NCBI GenBank assembly: GCA_002490665.1
Contig: DKUL01000062.1
Coordinates: 1 to 26,919, forward strand
From: Lachnospiraceae bacterium UBA7205
GTDB taxonomy: Bacteria > Bacillota > Clostridia > Lachnospirales > Lachnospiraceae
Reading direction: 5' to 3'
DNA length: 26,919 nucleotides
Translations under genes and position numbers: made by a program
The notes under the pieces: generated by a model
Seen by the model: only the letters and a program-made list of their open reading frames with translations
Database searches by the model: none
What the model was told of the DNA's origin: nothing
Shown here: positions 16,739 through 23,789 of the stretch, piece after piece
Numbering within the stretch: position 1 is the stretch's first letter
Layout of the letters: every line of letters starts with the position of its first letter

Positions 16739-16909
16739 ATGAAAGAAGAAGCCGCAAAATTCACGTTGCGCACCAGCAAGGATGTTTTATGGAAATTCCA
16801 CTACATTGCTGACTACAATGGGCGCTCCTCAAACCGCCAGTTAGAAATCCTTTTGAAAAGGTACATCGCCAGCTTTGAGAATAAGCACGGTCCCATCGTG
16901 CCGAAGTAG
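16739..16909 (+). CDS. Arc-type ribbon-helix-helix protein (56 aa)
   Basis: Small DNA-binding-type protein. The ribbon is KFTLRTSKDVLWKFHYIA (from about residue 7) and the helices continue as GRSSNRQLEILLKRYIASFE (28-47). This fits the Arc/MetJ fold, in which the beta strand of a dimer enters the DNA major groove. AAGGAG stands eight bases before the ATG. It is a single gene with its own promoter and a strong terminator. No toxin partner is adjacent on the same strand, so it is probably a stand-alone regulator rather than an antitoxin. Confidence 0.83.
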   Translation: MKEEAAKFTLRTSKDVLWKFHYIADYNGRSSNRQLEILLKRYIASFENKHGPIVPK

Positions 16910-16927
16910 TCAATTGCCGGATTTCAG

Positions 16928-16980
16928 AAGACCAGAATGCCAGAAGCTTTTCTGCTTCCGGCATTCTGGTCTTTGTTTAT
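16928..16980 (+). terminator. Terminator of the ribbon-helix-helix gene
   Basis: A 20-bp stem (16928-16947 against 16954-16973, one mismatch) with a 6-base loop, followed by TTTGTTTAT. The reverse strand lacks a T tract. Confidence 0.9.
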
Positions 16981-16984
16981 CCTT

Positions 16985-17092
16985 TTATTGTCTGCGCATC
17001 TGGACGATTGCCATCCATATGATTACACCGGCGAATGCCGCAATCATAAGCCCGGCAGCTGACATGGTTCGGATATCGTGCAGTTTTTTCAT
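16985..17092 (-). CDS. 35-aa single-helix membrane protein, possibly a gene remnant
   Basis: The product begins MKKLHDIRTMSAAGLMIAAF and continues as a hydrophobic helix, ending in MRRQ. The ATG at 17092 has no convincing ribosome binding site. The frame is open 19 codons further upstream (to about 17149), and that part (ILKINAATGFANSPE) reads like protein, so this may be the 3' end of a larger lost gene. It begins about 20-80 bp after the broken Rhs tip. No family recognised. Confidence 0.45.
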   Translation of the reverse strand: MKKLHDIRTMSAAGLMIAAFAGVIIWMAIVQMRRQ

Positions 17093-17169
17093 CTCAGGGC
17101 TGTTTGCAAATCCAGTGGCTGCATTGATTTTGAGTATGTATTCACATTTTCACTTTCTAGAATGATTTT

Positions 17170-17857
17170 TCAAACACGCGCTAGCACACAATGGACATCC
17201 GATGTTCCAGTTAACTCTCCAGTTTTTGCATCAATCCACTAAGATTTCACTGCCGTATCAATCCTGACTTTGATAATTGACTCTGGAGGTTGTGTTGTAA
17301 ACCATTGCCCTAAAGGATTTTGTGAATTACCTGCTCTATAATAAATTCTGTCTTCTGGCAAAATCTCCATATTATATCTTCCACCATAAAAATTTTGAGC
17401 TGGCGTACCATTCATGTCAGCCAATGGTCCTGGGTTTTCAATCATATTATATTTATACAACGACATATCATCCGAACCATATATTACAGATTTGCTATTA
17501 CCATCATCTCCATACGCCTGCCGCAGCATCGCATCCACTATAATATGTGTCTTCCTGTGTGAACCTTGCAGTCACCGGGTTATAAAATCTTGCCTTTAGG
17601 TAGTACTGTCCTATAAGCAAATCATACTGTTCACCTGTATGTCGAAAACGGTTTTCCACGTTTTCCTCGCAGACAGCTGGCAGACCGAAGGCATCATACA
17701 CATAATGGCTACGCACACGTTCTGTCTGCGGGACATTCTGCACATTGTCCTTTCCGTCCGCTACCAGGTGGGTGATGTTCCCCAGCTCATCCTGCTCTGT
17801 CTTAGACGTATCATGATAGGCTCTGCTCCTTGGTTCTTTATCAGCCTCTATTGTCAT
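17170..17857 (-). pseudogene. Broken Rhs core end and C-terminal toxin tip
   Basis: The part from 17857 down to about 17530 encodes the Rhs-associated core signature: YVYDAFGLP, then RHTGEQYDLLIGQYYLKA, then RFYNPVTARFTQEDTYYSG. After that the frame fails, and the protein resumes in another frame (17538 to 17239) as DAMLRQAYGDDGNSK and a tip domain with GGRYN, RIYYRAG, GQWFTTQPPES and KVRIDTAVKS. A TAG at 17239 interrupts it; 22 more sensible codons (WIDAKTGELTGTS...) follow before a TGA at 17170. The usual link between core and tip is missing. The tip's GQWFT-VRID motifs suggest a polymorphic-toxin domain, perhaps ADP-ribosyltransferase/TNT-like, but the class is uncertain. The ATG at 17857 overlaps the preceding stop as ATGA. 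Confidence 0.85.
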
Positions 17858-17958
17858 TCCTTTTCAACTAACTTCAATTCTGCATAGGCAGACATTTGCG
17901 CAATGCGGCTGTTTGTACATATCCCGCAAAACATCAGTTTATCTTTTTTATCTTTCAC
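17854..17958 (-). CDS. 34-aa reading frame before the Rhs fragment, doubtful
   Basis: A GTG start at 17958 gives a 34-aa product beginning VKDKKDKLMFCGICTNSRIA and ending in LKLVEKE. GGAGG lies 18 bases upstream, too far for a normal start. It is in the same frame as the small gene at 17986-18096 and separated from it only by a TAA and nine codons, so both may be halves of one broken gene. Its TGA overlaps the ATG of the Rhs fragment. Function unknown. Confidence 0.3.
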   Translation of the reverse strand: MKDKKDKLMFCGICTNSRIAQMSAYAELKLVEKE

Positions 17959-17985
17959 AAGTATTCTATTGCCTGTCCTCCTCGT

Positions 17986-18096
17986 TTACAAAATTTTCAT
18001 CTTCTTCAAAGCGCAACCTGCATATAAACATACTATGCTCATTTGCTGCCCTTCAATTATTATGTCCGTTAATGCTGTCATCATTTGATTTTCCAT
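17986..18096 (-). CDS. 36-aa hypothetical protein
   Basis: Begins MENQMMTALTDIIIEGQQMS and ends CALKKMKIL. AGGG lies upstream at an acceptable distance and the ATG comes 9 bp after the stop of the 98-aa gene, which suggests coupling. It could be an intact small protein or the first part of a gene interrupted by its TAA, because the same frame continues as protein-like sequence to 17854. No family recognised. Confidence 0.4.
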   Translation of the reverse strand: MENQMMTALTDIIIEGQQMSIVCLYAGCALKKMKIL

Positions 18097-18105
18097 ACGC
18101 TTTCC

Positions 18106-18402
18106 CTACCAATCCCTGTTCAGTATATCCACAAACTGCTGTGACATCTTTATAAGTTCTTTTCCTCTTGTTTCTGCTTCGATATGATCATACCTTCCTC
18201 TCGTGACAACTCGAATCCTATTCTGTTTATTATTAATACAAAAGCTACAATTCACATGATCAATATATGCTTTGTCCTTTGAGTAATACACCTCTACCTT
18301 TGCATTATCAATAAAATGCAGTGGCAGATAATGTATTGTGGGTGGATTAAACATGCATAAATATGCCAGTTCTTTACCAGCGCAATCAATCCATAATGTC
18401 AT
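18106..18402 (-). CDS. 98-aa hypothetical protein, putative immunity protein
   Basis: Soluble protein opening MTLWIDCAGKELAYLCMFNP, with no membrane helix. A decayed relative lies upstream at 18569-18727, showing that the family was duplicated here. Small unknown proteins of this size lying just upstream of a displaced Rhs tip are often immunity proteins; that role is inferred from place and duplication, not from a recognised domain. GGAAG lies upstream of the ATG. Confidence 0.6.
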   Translation of the reverse strand: MTLWIDCAGKELAYLCMFNPPTIHYLPLHFIDNAKVEVYYSKDKAYIDHVNCSFCINNKQNRIRVVTRGRYDHIEAETRGKELIKMSQQFVDILNRDW

Positions 18403-18428
18403 CTACTGTGCTTCCATACGATATGAAG

Positions 18429-18557
18429 TTATAAAGCCCCTCTTCTTTTATTTATAACATAGATAAGAGGCATTCCCATAAGATACAAGACCACATAAAA
18501 CAAAAGAATCACCAGCACCAGCCCCCCGGACAATATGAAAAATACATAACGGTCCAT
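18429..18557 (-). CDS. 42-aa single-helix membrane protein
   Basis: Begins MDRYVFFILSGGLVLVILLF, hydrophobic to about residue 35, and ends NKRRGAL, so a single helix with the basic end probably in the cytoplasm. AGGG lies nine bases before the ATG. It sits between the decayed immunity-like gene and the 98-aa gene and belongs to the same minus-strand group. No family recognised. Confidence 0.55.
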   Translation of the reverse strand: MDRYVFFILSGGLVLVILLFYVVLYLMGMPLIYVINKRRGAL

Positions 18558-18568
18558 CCACTACTGCC

Positions 18569-18727
18569 CTAAAAAATAAATGTATATGAAATATTCTCCT
18601 TATGACTAAAATATCGTACTTTTATGTCTGCATCATGTACATGACTCATTGACACATATTACACTTTTAAGAGATTGAACATACATAAACATGCCCGTTC
18701 ATTATGCTGTGCATCTATCCAAAACAT
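18569..18727 (-). pseudogene. Decayed paralogue of the 98-aa putative immunity gene
   Basis: One frame reads MFWIDAQHNERACLCMFNLL, then KV, a TAA, then YVSMSHVHDADIKVRYFS and a few more codons before a TAG. It lines up without gaps after the first residues with the start of the 98-aa protein: WID, LCMFN, then Y, DA, V-Y-S are shared. The internal stop and the missing second half make it non-functional. Confidence 0.72.
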
Positions 18728-18822
18728 TGACCATTCGAACTTGCACTGATGCGTAATGCAAAAGTTGTCCTTTGTTTTTGGTTACTTTGTATAAGCATTA
18801 AAATAGTTTACAATAAAAAATG

Positions 18823-18915
18823 GCTATCGGAAAATAGTATCATCCACCCGATATATCATTCATCTCATATGATGACAAAACAATATACTGCAAACAAACT
18901 TTATTTTCCGATAGC
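18823..18915 (-). terminator. 14-bp inverted repeat with 65-bp loop, probable terminator
   Basis: GCTATCGGAAAATA (18823-18836) is the exact reverse complement of 18902-18915. It begins 14 bp after the stop of the gene at 18930, and on the minus strand its far arm is followed by CCATTTTTTATTG, so it can end that operon. The large loop is unusual and a tiny mobile-element remnant is an alternative. Confidence 0.55.
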
Positions 18916-18929
18916 TCTTCTATGTACTT

Positions 18930-19499
18930 TTATAAAATATTTAACCCTTCCTTCGTAATAGAGGAATTGCATAAATGCATAAAGTAAAACGGATCAAACA
19001 TTAAAAACATGGATTCCTTGCTCAAATCCCTATAGCGGAAAGAATATTCAAGCTCTTTACAATATAATTCGCATATATCCTGTCCCTGTTCAAAAAATTC
19101 CGGATTATATTCTTCTAATAAACTGCATGTCATATGTAGGACGATTTTCTCATTAATCCAGGTTGCAATCTGCATAATTTCCTGAGAATCTTCTGGCAGT
19201 ATTTTTATCCAAAATGGATGAAGCTTAAGTATCCAGAAACATTCCAGTCCAATGATTACTTTATATTCATTTGCCTTCATATTAGAGTGGTATATCTGAA
19301 AATACAATTTACGCATATCCACGCGGATGATCACATCCTTTAATGCCTGTATATTAACATCCACTCGCTTCCTGTCCAGTCCTGAAATCTCACAAAATTG
19401 TGTGACTATTTCATCGTACTTCTCTAATTCCCTGTCTATATATTCCTGAGGGGGCTCCTCATACCCAAAATCAATATTTTGCCACCGACCTTCATTCAT
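18930..19499 (-). CDS. 189-aa hypothetical protein, third gene of the RelA/SpoT-like operon
   Basis: Soluble, acidic, rich in aromatic residues; opens MNEGRWQNIDFGYEEPPQEY. No domain recognised and no membrane helix beyond a short hydrophobic IIGLECFWIL stretch. AAGGAG stands eight bases before the ATG at 19499; another ATG two codons earlier is too close to the site. It overlaps the end of the 67-aa gene by 8 bp, so translation is coupled. Position suggests a partner of the nucleotide pyrophosphokinase, either an antidote or an accessory protein. Confidence 0.75.
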   Translation of the reverse strand: MNEGRWQNIDFGYEEPPQEYIDRELEKYDEIVTQFCEISGLDRKRVDVNIQALKDVIIRVDMRKLYFQIYHSNMKANEYKVIIGLECFWILKLHPFWIKILPEDSQEIMQIATWINEKIVLHMTCSLLEEYNPEFFEQGQDICELYCKELEYSFRYRDLSKESMFLMFDPFYFMHLCNSSITKEGLNIL

Positions 19500-19695
19500 C
19501 GCCATCGCTCCTTAAATATATTTTTCGAAAATAATTCTTCATTTTTTCGTTTTGCAGAATCTTCTTCCCTCCTTCAATACACGGATTTGTTTTTTCGACA
19601 ATCTGAATTGGTGAATTGGAATCATACATTAATATATCCGCGTCACACTGGCGTTTAATTTCTTTACTTGACAATCCAAAAATATTATCTTTCAT
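19492..19695 (-). CDS. 67-aa hypothetical protein, second gene of the RelA/SpoT-like operon
   Basis: Opens MKDNIFGLSSKEIKRQCDAD and has a basic, Lys-rich C-terminal half. AGGAGG lies ten bases upstream inside the preceding gene, and start and stop overlap as ATGA, so translation is coupled. It could be the small partner (antitoxin) of the RelA/SpoT-like enzyme; no family was recognised. Confidence 0.7.
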   Translation of the reverse strand: MKDNIFGLSSKEIKRQCDADILMYDSNSPIQIVEKTNPCIEGGKKILQNEKMKNYFRKIYLRSDGDE

Positions 19696-20762
19696 TTGCC
19701 CATTACCTCCTTTTCAACTTTCACATTATATTTTTCACATTGCTTTGTTATATCAATAAATTCTTTTAAAAAATCACAGGACTCGCTGCTGGTAATAATG
19801 GAATCTCCTGTTATTTCGAAGAATTTATCGCTATCATTTATTATCAGTATATAGCTGATAATTTTATCAGCAGTAAGAAGTTTCTGGTATGACTCAAGCT
19901 TATCTTCACAATGGGTATCCCTTAAAACCATGTCAAGGTTTCTTATATTTTTTACTCCAAATTTCTTTAACAGCTCTTCCATGCGTTCATAGTTGTAAAA
20001 AATCACCTTTTTTCCCAGTTTAACATTAAGATATGAAAGTACATTCTCCTTGGTAATTGGCTTATCCAAAATAATCCTTATACTTCTGGAGCGCTCTACC
20101 TTATTTAAAAGATCATACTCTTTAACCAGTGAATTAATCTGATAGTCTAACAGTTCCAAATTGCCTGACAACAGATTCGTCTTTCTCAATAATTTTTTCG
20201 AGTTTGTCATCTGAAATTCATTTTTATACTGTCTGTCATGAAAAATCTGCGCCCACGCATCCTCCAGAACAGTCCTGACCTGAATTTCACATTTTAATCC
20301 TTTAAACTCTTCCATGCCAGCAACAGCTGAATCATCCTTCAGCCTGACAATATAATGCACAGACAGATAACCAATTCTGTCTGCCCCCAACAAGTCTAAT
20401 TTGTCTCCGCTGTGTTCATCAATCACATCAAACAGTTCCCTGATAATTAGGGAAACCTGGCTAATATCATCCAACAGGTACGTAACAATCCTCACCCCTG
20501 CCAAATCCATAATTTCACTCCGAAAATCTGTATATTTATCAGACGAACCTCCTTCCTTGTCTAAGGTTTGTTTCCGACACTTTTTTTCCAGACTTTCAGG
20601 AGTTTTTTCCCGCGCAGATGAATATGCTATCTCTATCTGCCTTGATTCTAACGTTTCCTTCACCATTCTTAATACATTGTTGGCATATTTTTTATATTTA
20701 TCCCTGTCCTTTTTATAGTTTTCAATAAAACGTTCTCTTCGTACTTTTACTTCATCCTGCAT
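19692..20762 (-). CDS. RelA/SpoT-domain nucleotide pyrophosphokinase
   Basis: 356 aa. The synthetase domain fills about residues 20-180, and active-site elements are visible: R51-K53-S57 in AREKTPES, DLAGVRIV (86-93), GYLSVH (131-136) and CEIQVRT (158-164) with the catalytic Glu159. These enzymes move pyrophosphate from ATP to the 3' end of a guanosine or adenosine nucleotide (or, in toxic members, a tRNA). No HD hydrolase domain is present, so it resembles small alarmone synthetases or toxSAS toxins rather than housekeeping Rel. Residues 190-356 form an unknown extension with no TGS or ACT domain recognised. It leads a three-gene coupled operon with its own promoter. Product and target are unknown. 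Confidence 0.87.
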   Translation of the reverse strand: MQDEVKVRRERFIENYKKDRDKYKKYANNVLRMVKETLESRQIEIAYSSAREKTPESLEKKCRKQTLDKEGGSSDKYTDFRSEIMDLAGVRIVTYLLDDISQVSLIIRELFDVIDEHSGDKLDLLGADRIGYLSVHYIVRLKDDSAVAGMEEFKGLKCEIQVRTVLEDAWAQIFHDRQYKNEFQMTNSKKLLRKTNLLSGNLELLDYQINSLVKEYDLLNKVERSRSIRIILDKPITKENVLSYLNVKLGKKVIFYNYERMEELLKKFGVKNIRNLDMVLRDTHCEDKLESYQKLLTADKIISYILIINDSDKFFEITGDSIITSSESCDFLKEFIDITKQCEKYNVKVEKEVMGK

Positions 20763-20808
20763 ATTACAAATCCAGCCTCTTTCTCTTGTATTACTTCCTT
20801 ATAATTCT

Positions 20809-20837
20809 ATGATAACCCTAAGGGTCACAAATGTCAA
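20809..20837 (-). promoter_or_regulatory. Promoter with internal palindrome for the RelA/SpoT-like operon
   Basis: Minus strand: TTGACA (20832-20837), 17-bp spacer, TATCAT (20809-20814). The spacer carries the perfect 11-bp palindrome ACCCTTAGGGT (20815-20825), placed so that a bound repressor would exclude RNA polymerase. The distance to the ATG is about 47 bp. Confidence 0.8.
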
Positions 20838-20863
20838 TATTTATGAGGATAAACACCATTTTA

Positions 20864-22297
20864 TCACATACAATTAACACCTTTTTTCCTCACCACCAGC
20901 GCCATTTTGACCACTCCTTCCTGTTTTCCCATGAGTGTGGATACATCGGCGGCGCGGTCCAGGCATTGGAATTTTCCCTTTTTGTCAGATTTCAGAGTGT
21001 GGTACTCCGGTGTCATGCCTTTGCGGGCTGTTGCCAAAATAGCCGTGGTACCGGGTGTGCGGACGGCTTTCATAAGGTTATTTGGGTTCATTGGCTTTGC
21101 GGATACGCCCATGCGGCTCAAGGTGTTCTTTGTGCTCAGCATGCTCACTGCCATCGGTCCCTGATCCATGTAGCCAGGGATTGTCTGCTGCCGTTCCGCG
21201 GACATTATCAGGCTGCCCAGGTCCGGCTTCATGCCGACTGCGTTTAACAGGTTGTAGGCTGCCACGCAGGAGCCCCCGATAAGCGCCGCACTGCTGCCGC
21301 CCATACGGAATGCCGAAAGCTCGCCCATGTCGCAGATGTACCCCCCATCATTCAGCGCTGCCTTCGGAATGGGCATGCACATATTGTTGGCATAGTTTGA
21401 CCGTATTGCCTTGTCAGACACCCCATAACTCTGCGAGAAGTCCTGTACCCCTGCATACCATTGGTTCATGTCCTCCGTCAGGTCGGGCATGATATCGCCC
21501 ATACCGCTGTCTGTATATGCGGGGCTGTCATCCCCGGCAGCTCCCGCATCCATTCCGCCTCCCGCGCCTCCTGACGCCCCGGCGCTGCCGCTATCTCCGC
21601 CCGATGGCGAGGCGCCTGCGCCTGCCGACGGTGCATCCTGCCCAGCGGCATCGGAACCTTCTGCCGCTGCACTGTCCTCGCCTCCGGATTCCTCTGTCGG
21701 GTTCAGGCTGTTGATTTTCTCTGCCATGGCCGCAGGCAGCTGCTGCTCTATGGGTTTTCTTGAAGGCGCTTCCTCACCGCTCTGGTCCGCATCCACCGAC
21801 TTCTCGGGGGCAGGTTCTTCTGTAATTTCAATAAATCCGCCATAGATGCACATTGCATGGCTGGTGTTGAGGATTCCGTTTGCCCCGTCGAGACAGTTTC
21901 CCTCGTTCGTTTCCTCCCATACCTTCAATGTCTTTGGGCTGCACTTACAGCCGTCACATCCCATGGCGCTCTTTGCCTTGTCCAGGATATTAAAAAGGGG
22001 AACCGTTGCACTGAGCACCTTGCCCGCCACATTCTTGGGATTCGTTTCTGCCGTGCACCTTCCAAACTGAAGGATATGCCTGTCCGCCTTATGGTCATTG
22101 GCATTCATCAGGGGATGATCCAGGTCCTGGAAATAAACCCCATGATCCTTTGGCAGGTTCAGGTACTGGTACTTCAGCGTTCCCTTGTCGCACTTTGCGA
22201 CCATCAGCCGCTGCACGAACTCCTTCGGCTTTTCCTGCGCCAGCCCCGCCTGTGCAACTGCCTGCAATGCATTTCCTAACACATTCATTTCTCCCAT
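20864..22297 (-). CDS. DUF4280 (PAAR-like) protein fused to a putative cysteine-peptidase-like domain
   Basis: 477 aa in three parts. Residues 30-160 match DUF4280, a PAAR-like spike-tip domain: MVAKCDKGTLKYQYL, HILQFGRCTAETNP, CKCSP, then ILNTSHAMCIYGGFIEI. Residues 160-262 are a low-complexity linker of Ala, Gly, Ser, Pro, Glu and Asp. Residues 263-477 are a separate domain with GGSCVAAYNLL (Cys344), a strand before EYHTL (His433) and FQCLD (Asp447), in the order and spacing of papain-like or C39-like peptidases. That enzyme role is inference. It would suit an effector carried on the tip of a VgrG-type spike, and the VgrG-like gene lies in the same operon. GAGGTGA precedes the ATG. No signal peptide. 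Confidence 0.82.
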   Translation of the reverse strand: MGEMNVLGNALQAVAQAGLAQEKPKEFVQRLMVAKCDKGTLKYQYLNLPKDHGVYFQDLDHPLMNANDHKADRHILQFGRCTAETNPKNVAGKVLSATVPLFNILDKAKSAMGCDGCKCSPKTLKVWEETNEGNCLDGANGILNTSHAMCIYGGFIEITEEPAPEKSVDADQSGEEAPSRKPIEQQLPAAMAEKINSLNPTEESGGEDSAAAEGSDAAGQDAPSAGAGASPSGGDSGSAGASGGAGGGMDAGAAGDDSPAYTDSGMGDIMPDLTEDMNQWYAGVQDFSQSYGVSDKAIRSNYANNMCMPIPKAALNDGGYICDMGELSAFRMGGSSAALIGGSCVAAYNLLNAVGMKPDLGSLIMSAERQQTIPGYMDQGPMAVSMLSTKNTLSRMGVSAKPMNPNNLMKAVRTPGTTAILATARKGMTPEYHTLKSDKKGKFQCLDRAADVSTLMGKQEGVVKMALVVRKKGVNCM

Positions 22298-22828
22298 CTA
22301 TCTCACCTCTACCCTCTCAAATTCTACTCCGTATACATTTCTGCGGCTTATGCTCTCTGCCATCCTGAGGGAGACAAGCACCCTGTTCTGTGTTGTCTCC
22401 TTTATGCTGAACACATCGGCATTCGGTATCTTTTTGTGATCCACCACCAGTTTTTTGACCGTTCCATCGGACATGACCACACAGTCACCATGGAGGCATT
22501 CATAACATTTCATGTCCGGTATGCTGTAGCTCACCGACGAATCCGTCATCCTGTCAATGACATCCGGAAGGAGCGCCAGTGTCTTAAAACGTATTGTGTC
22601 GTCATACAGCTCCATCACGCTCCTGATGGTGTCATTGACCATGAATGTAGGTTGCAAAAGTATGCCCGGCATCTGTTCCTCCTCGCCATACCTGAAATAT
22701 GCCACTGACCCAGTCGGCATTCCCTCAAAGTTTTGATGTGTCAGCCTGTAAGGATAGTTCTCCGGCTCCGGCAGCACCGGGCGAACCGGATTCTCCGCAA
22801 GCTGCCTTAACAAAAAATATTCCATCAT
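22298..22828 (-). CDS. 176-aa hypothetical protein of the spike operon
   Basis: Soluble, opening MMEYFLLRQLAENPVRPVLP. Its C-terminal two thirds, with ILLQPTFMVND, ELYDDTIRFKTLALLP, YSIPDMKCYECLHGD, loosely recall the Imm11/DUF1629 pattern, but I cannot confirm this by reading. Start and preceding stop overlap (ATGA), with GGGGGA upstream. It could be an adaptor for the DUF4280 effector, a structural protein, or an immunity-like protein. Confidence 0.75.
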   Translation of the reverse strand: MMEYFLLRQLAENPVRPVLPEPENYPYRLTHQNFEGMPTGSVAYFRYGEEEQMPGILLQPTFMVNDTIRSVMELYDDTIRFKTLALLPDVIDRMTDSSVSYSIPDMKCYECLHGDCVVMSDGTVKKLVVDHKKIPNADVFSIKETTQNRVLVSLRMAESISRRNVYGVEFERVEVR

Positions 22829-23775
22829 GTCTGTCCCCCGTTCCCGATTCCAATGGCATCCTGGTATATGTCATATTCCCTGTCCGTCCCATCAAAGGGA
22901 ATCCATTTCATTTTCATCCCCGAGCAGTCAAGCCCCTCCGTCACACAGTCCAAAGCCATAGCCCCGTACATGGTGCCCGACTTCATATGCACGTCCCTGA
23001 AAACACACTCCACGAAACGGACATCGTTCAGGTTGACGTCCTCAAAAGTGCAGTGTGCAAAACTGCACTTTACAAACTTGGACTTTTCAAGGCTACACCC
23101 GGTGATGTGCAGGTTCCTGTATGTCTGCCCTTCAAAGTGACCAAACACCATAGGATGGTCTGTCGGCGGTTTTGCCAGATCCATCGGGTAAGCTTCAATA
23201 TATACCGGTTTCTGCCAGTCCTGGTACTCCCCGACACTTATCGCAAATCCCGGCTGTACCCTGAGCAGCGAAAAGTTCTCAATCTCATCCGCGTCAAGCA
23301 GGAAGTACTTTAGCAGACCATACAGGTAGGATGTCATCTCGCCGAGACGGCTTTCCATCATATGCCTGATGACGGAATCCCTGACATGCCTGCGCACCCC
23401 CTTTTCCTCCGCAAGCCTGACCAGGCTGCCGCGCAGGCTGTCCCAGCATGAAAAGAGCGGTGTTATGTCCATATCCGTATCATTCAGGAGCTTTCCCACA
23501 ATCTCGTCCTTATCGTATGCCTCCAGCCGCGCATACTGCCGTTCCTCCCATGTTGTTGTCCGTATCAGTGATACCGTGATCTTTTCAACACCGGCGCTGC
23601 TGTTTTCCATGGCGCGCGCCGTCTCCGCAAAAAAGCCGGAAAAAGTATGCCTTGCATTTTCCATGAGCTGTGCCATATTTTCCTCAATTGCCTTTTTTGT
23701 CCCCTGCCGGAAAACCTCAAATGCCCTGCCAAAGTCCTCATTCTTAAAATTCTCGATATATTCATTCATTGTCAT
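22825..23775 (-). CDS. Pentapeptide-repeat protein of the spike operon
   Basis: 316 aa. Residues 1-215 are an unknown, mostly helical domain; residues 220-290 contain pentapeptide-type repeats (LHITGCSLEKSKFVKCSFAH and then CTFEDVNLNDVRFVECVF), which form a right-handed quadrilateral beta helix. Such proteins accompany VgrG/DUF4280-type spikes in several toxin-delivery loci, perhaps as adaptors; the exact role is unknown. A weak GGGG site stands upstream of the ATG. It overlaps the next gene by 4 bp and begins 14 bp after the VgrG-like gene. Confidence 0.82.
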   Translation of the reverse strand: MTMNEYIENFKNEDFGRAFEVFRQGTKKAIEENMAQLMENARHTFSGFFAETARAMENSSAGVEKITVSLIRTTTWEERQYARLEAYDKDEIVGKLLNDTDMDITPLFSCWDSLRGSLVRLAEEKGVRRHVRDSVIRHMMESRLGEMTSYLYGLLKYFLLDADEIENFSLLRVQPGFAISVGEYQDWQKPVYIEAYPMDLAKPPTDHPMVFGHFEGQTYRNLHITGCSLEKSKFVKCSFAHCTFEDVNLNDVRFVECVFRDVHMKSGTMYGAMALDCVTEGLDCSGMKMKWIPFDGTDREYDIYQDAIGIGNGGQT

Positions 23776-23789
23776 ATGGCGGTAATCCC

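Noticed and set aside
17903..18155. Plus-strand frames between the Rhs fragment and the 98-aa gene
   Set aside because: No ribosome binding site; antisense to small minus-strand frames in a low-conservation stretch.
18823..18915. Inverted repeat as an insertion element end pair
   Set aside because: No direct repeats or transposase-like sequence seen; position after a stop and the T tract suit a terminator better.
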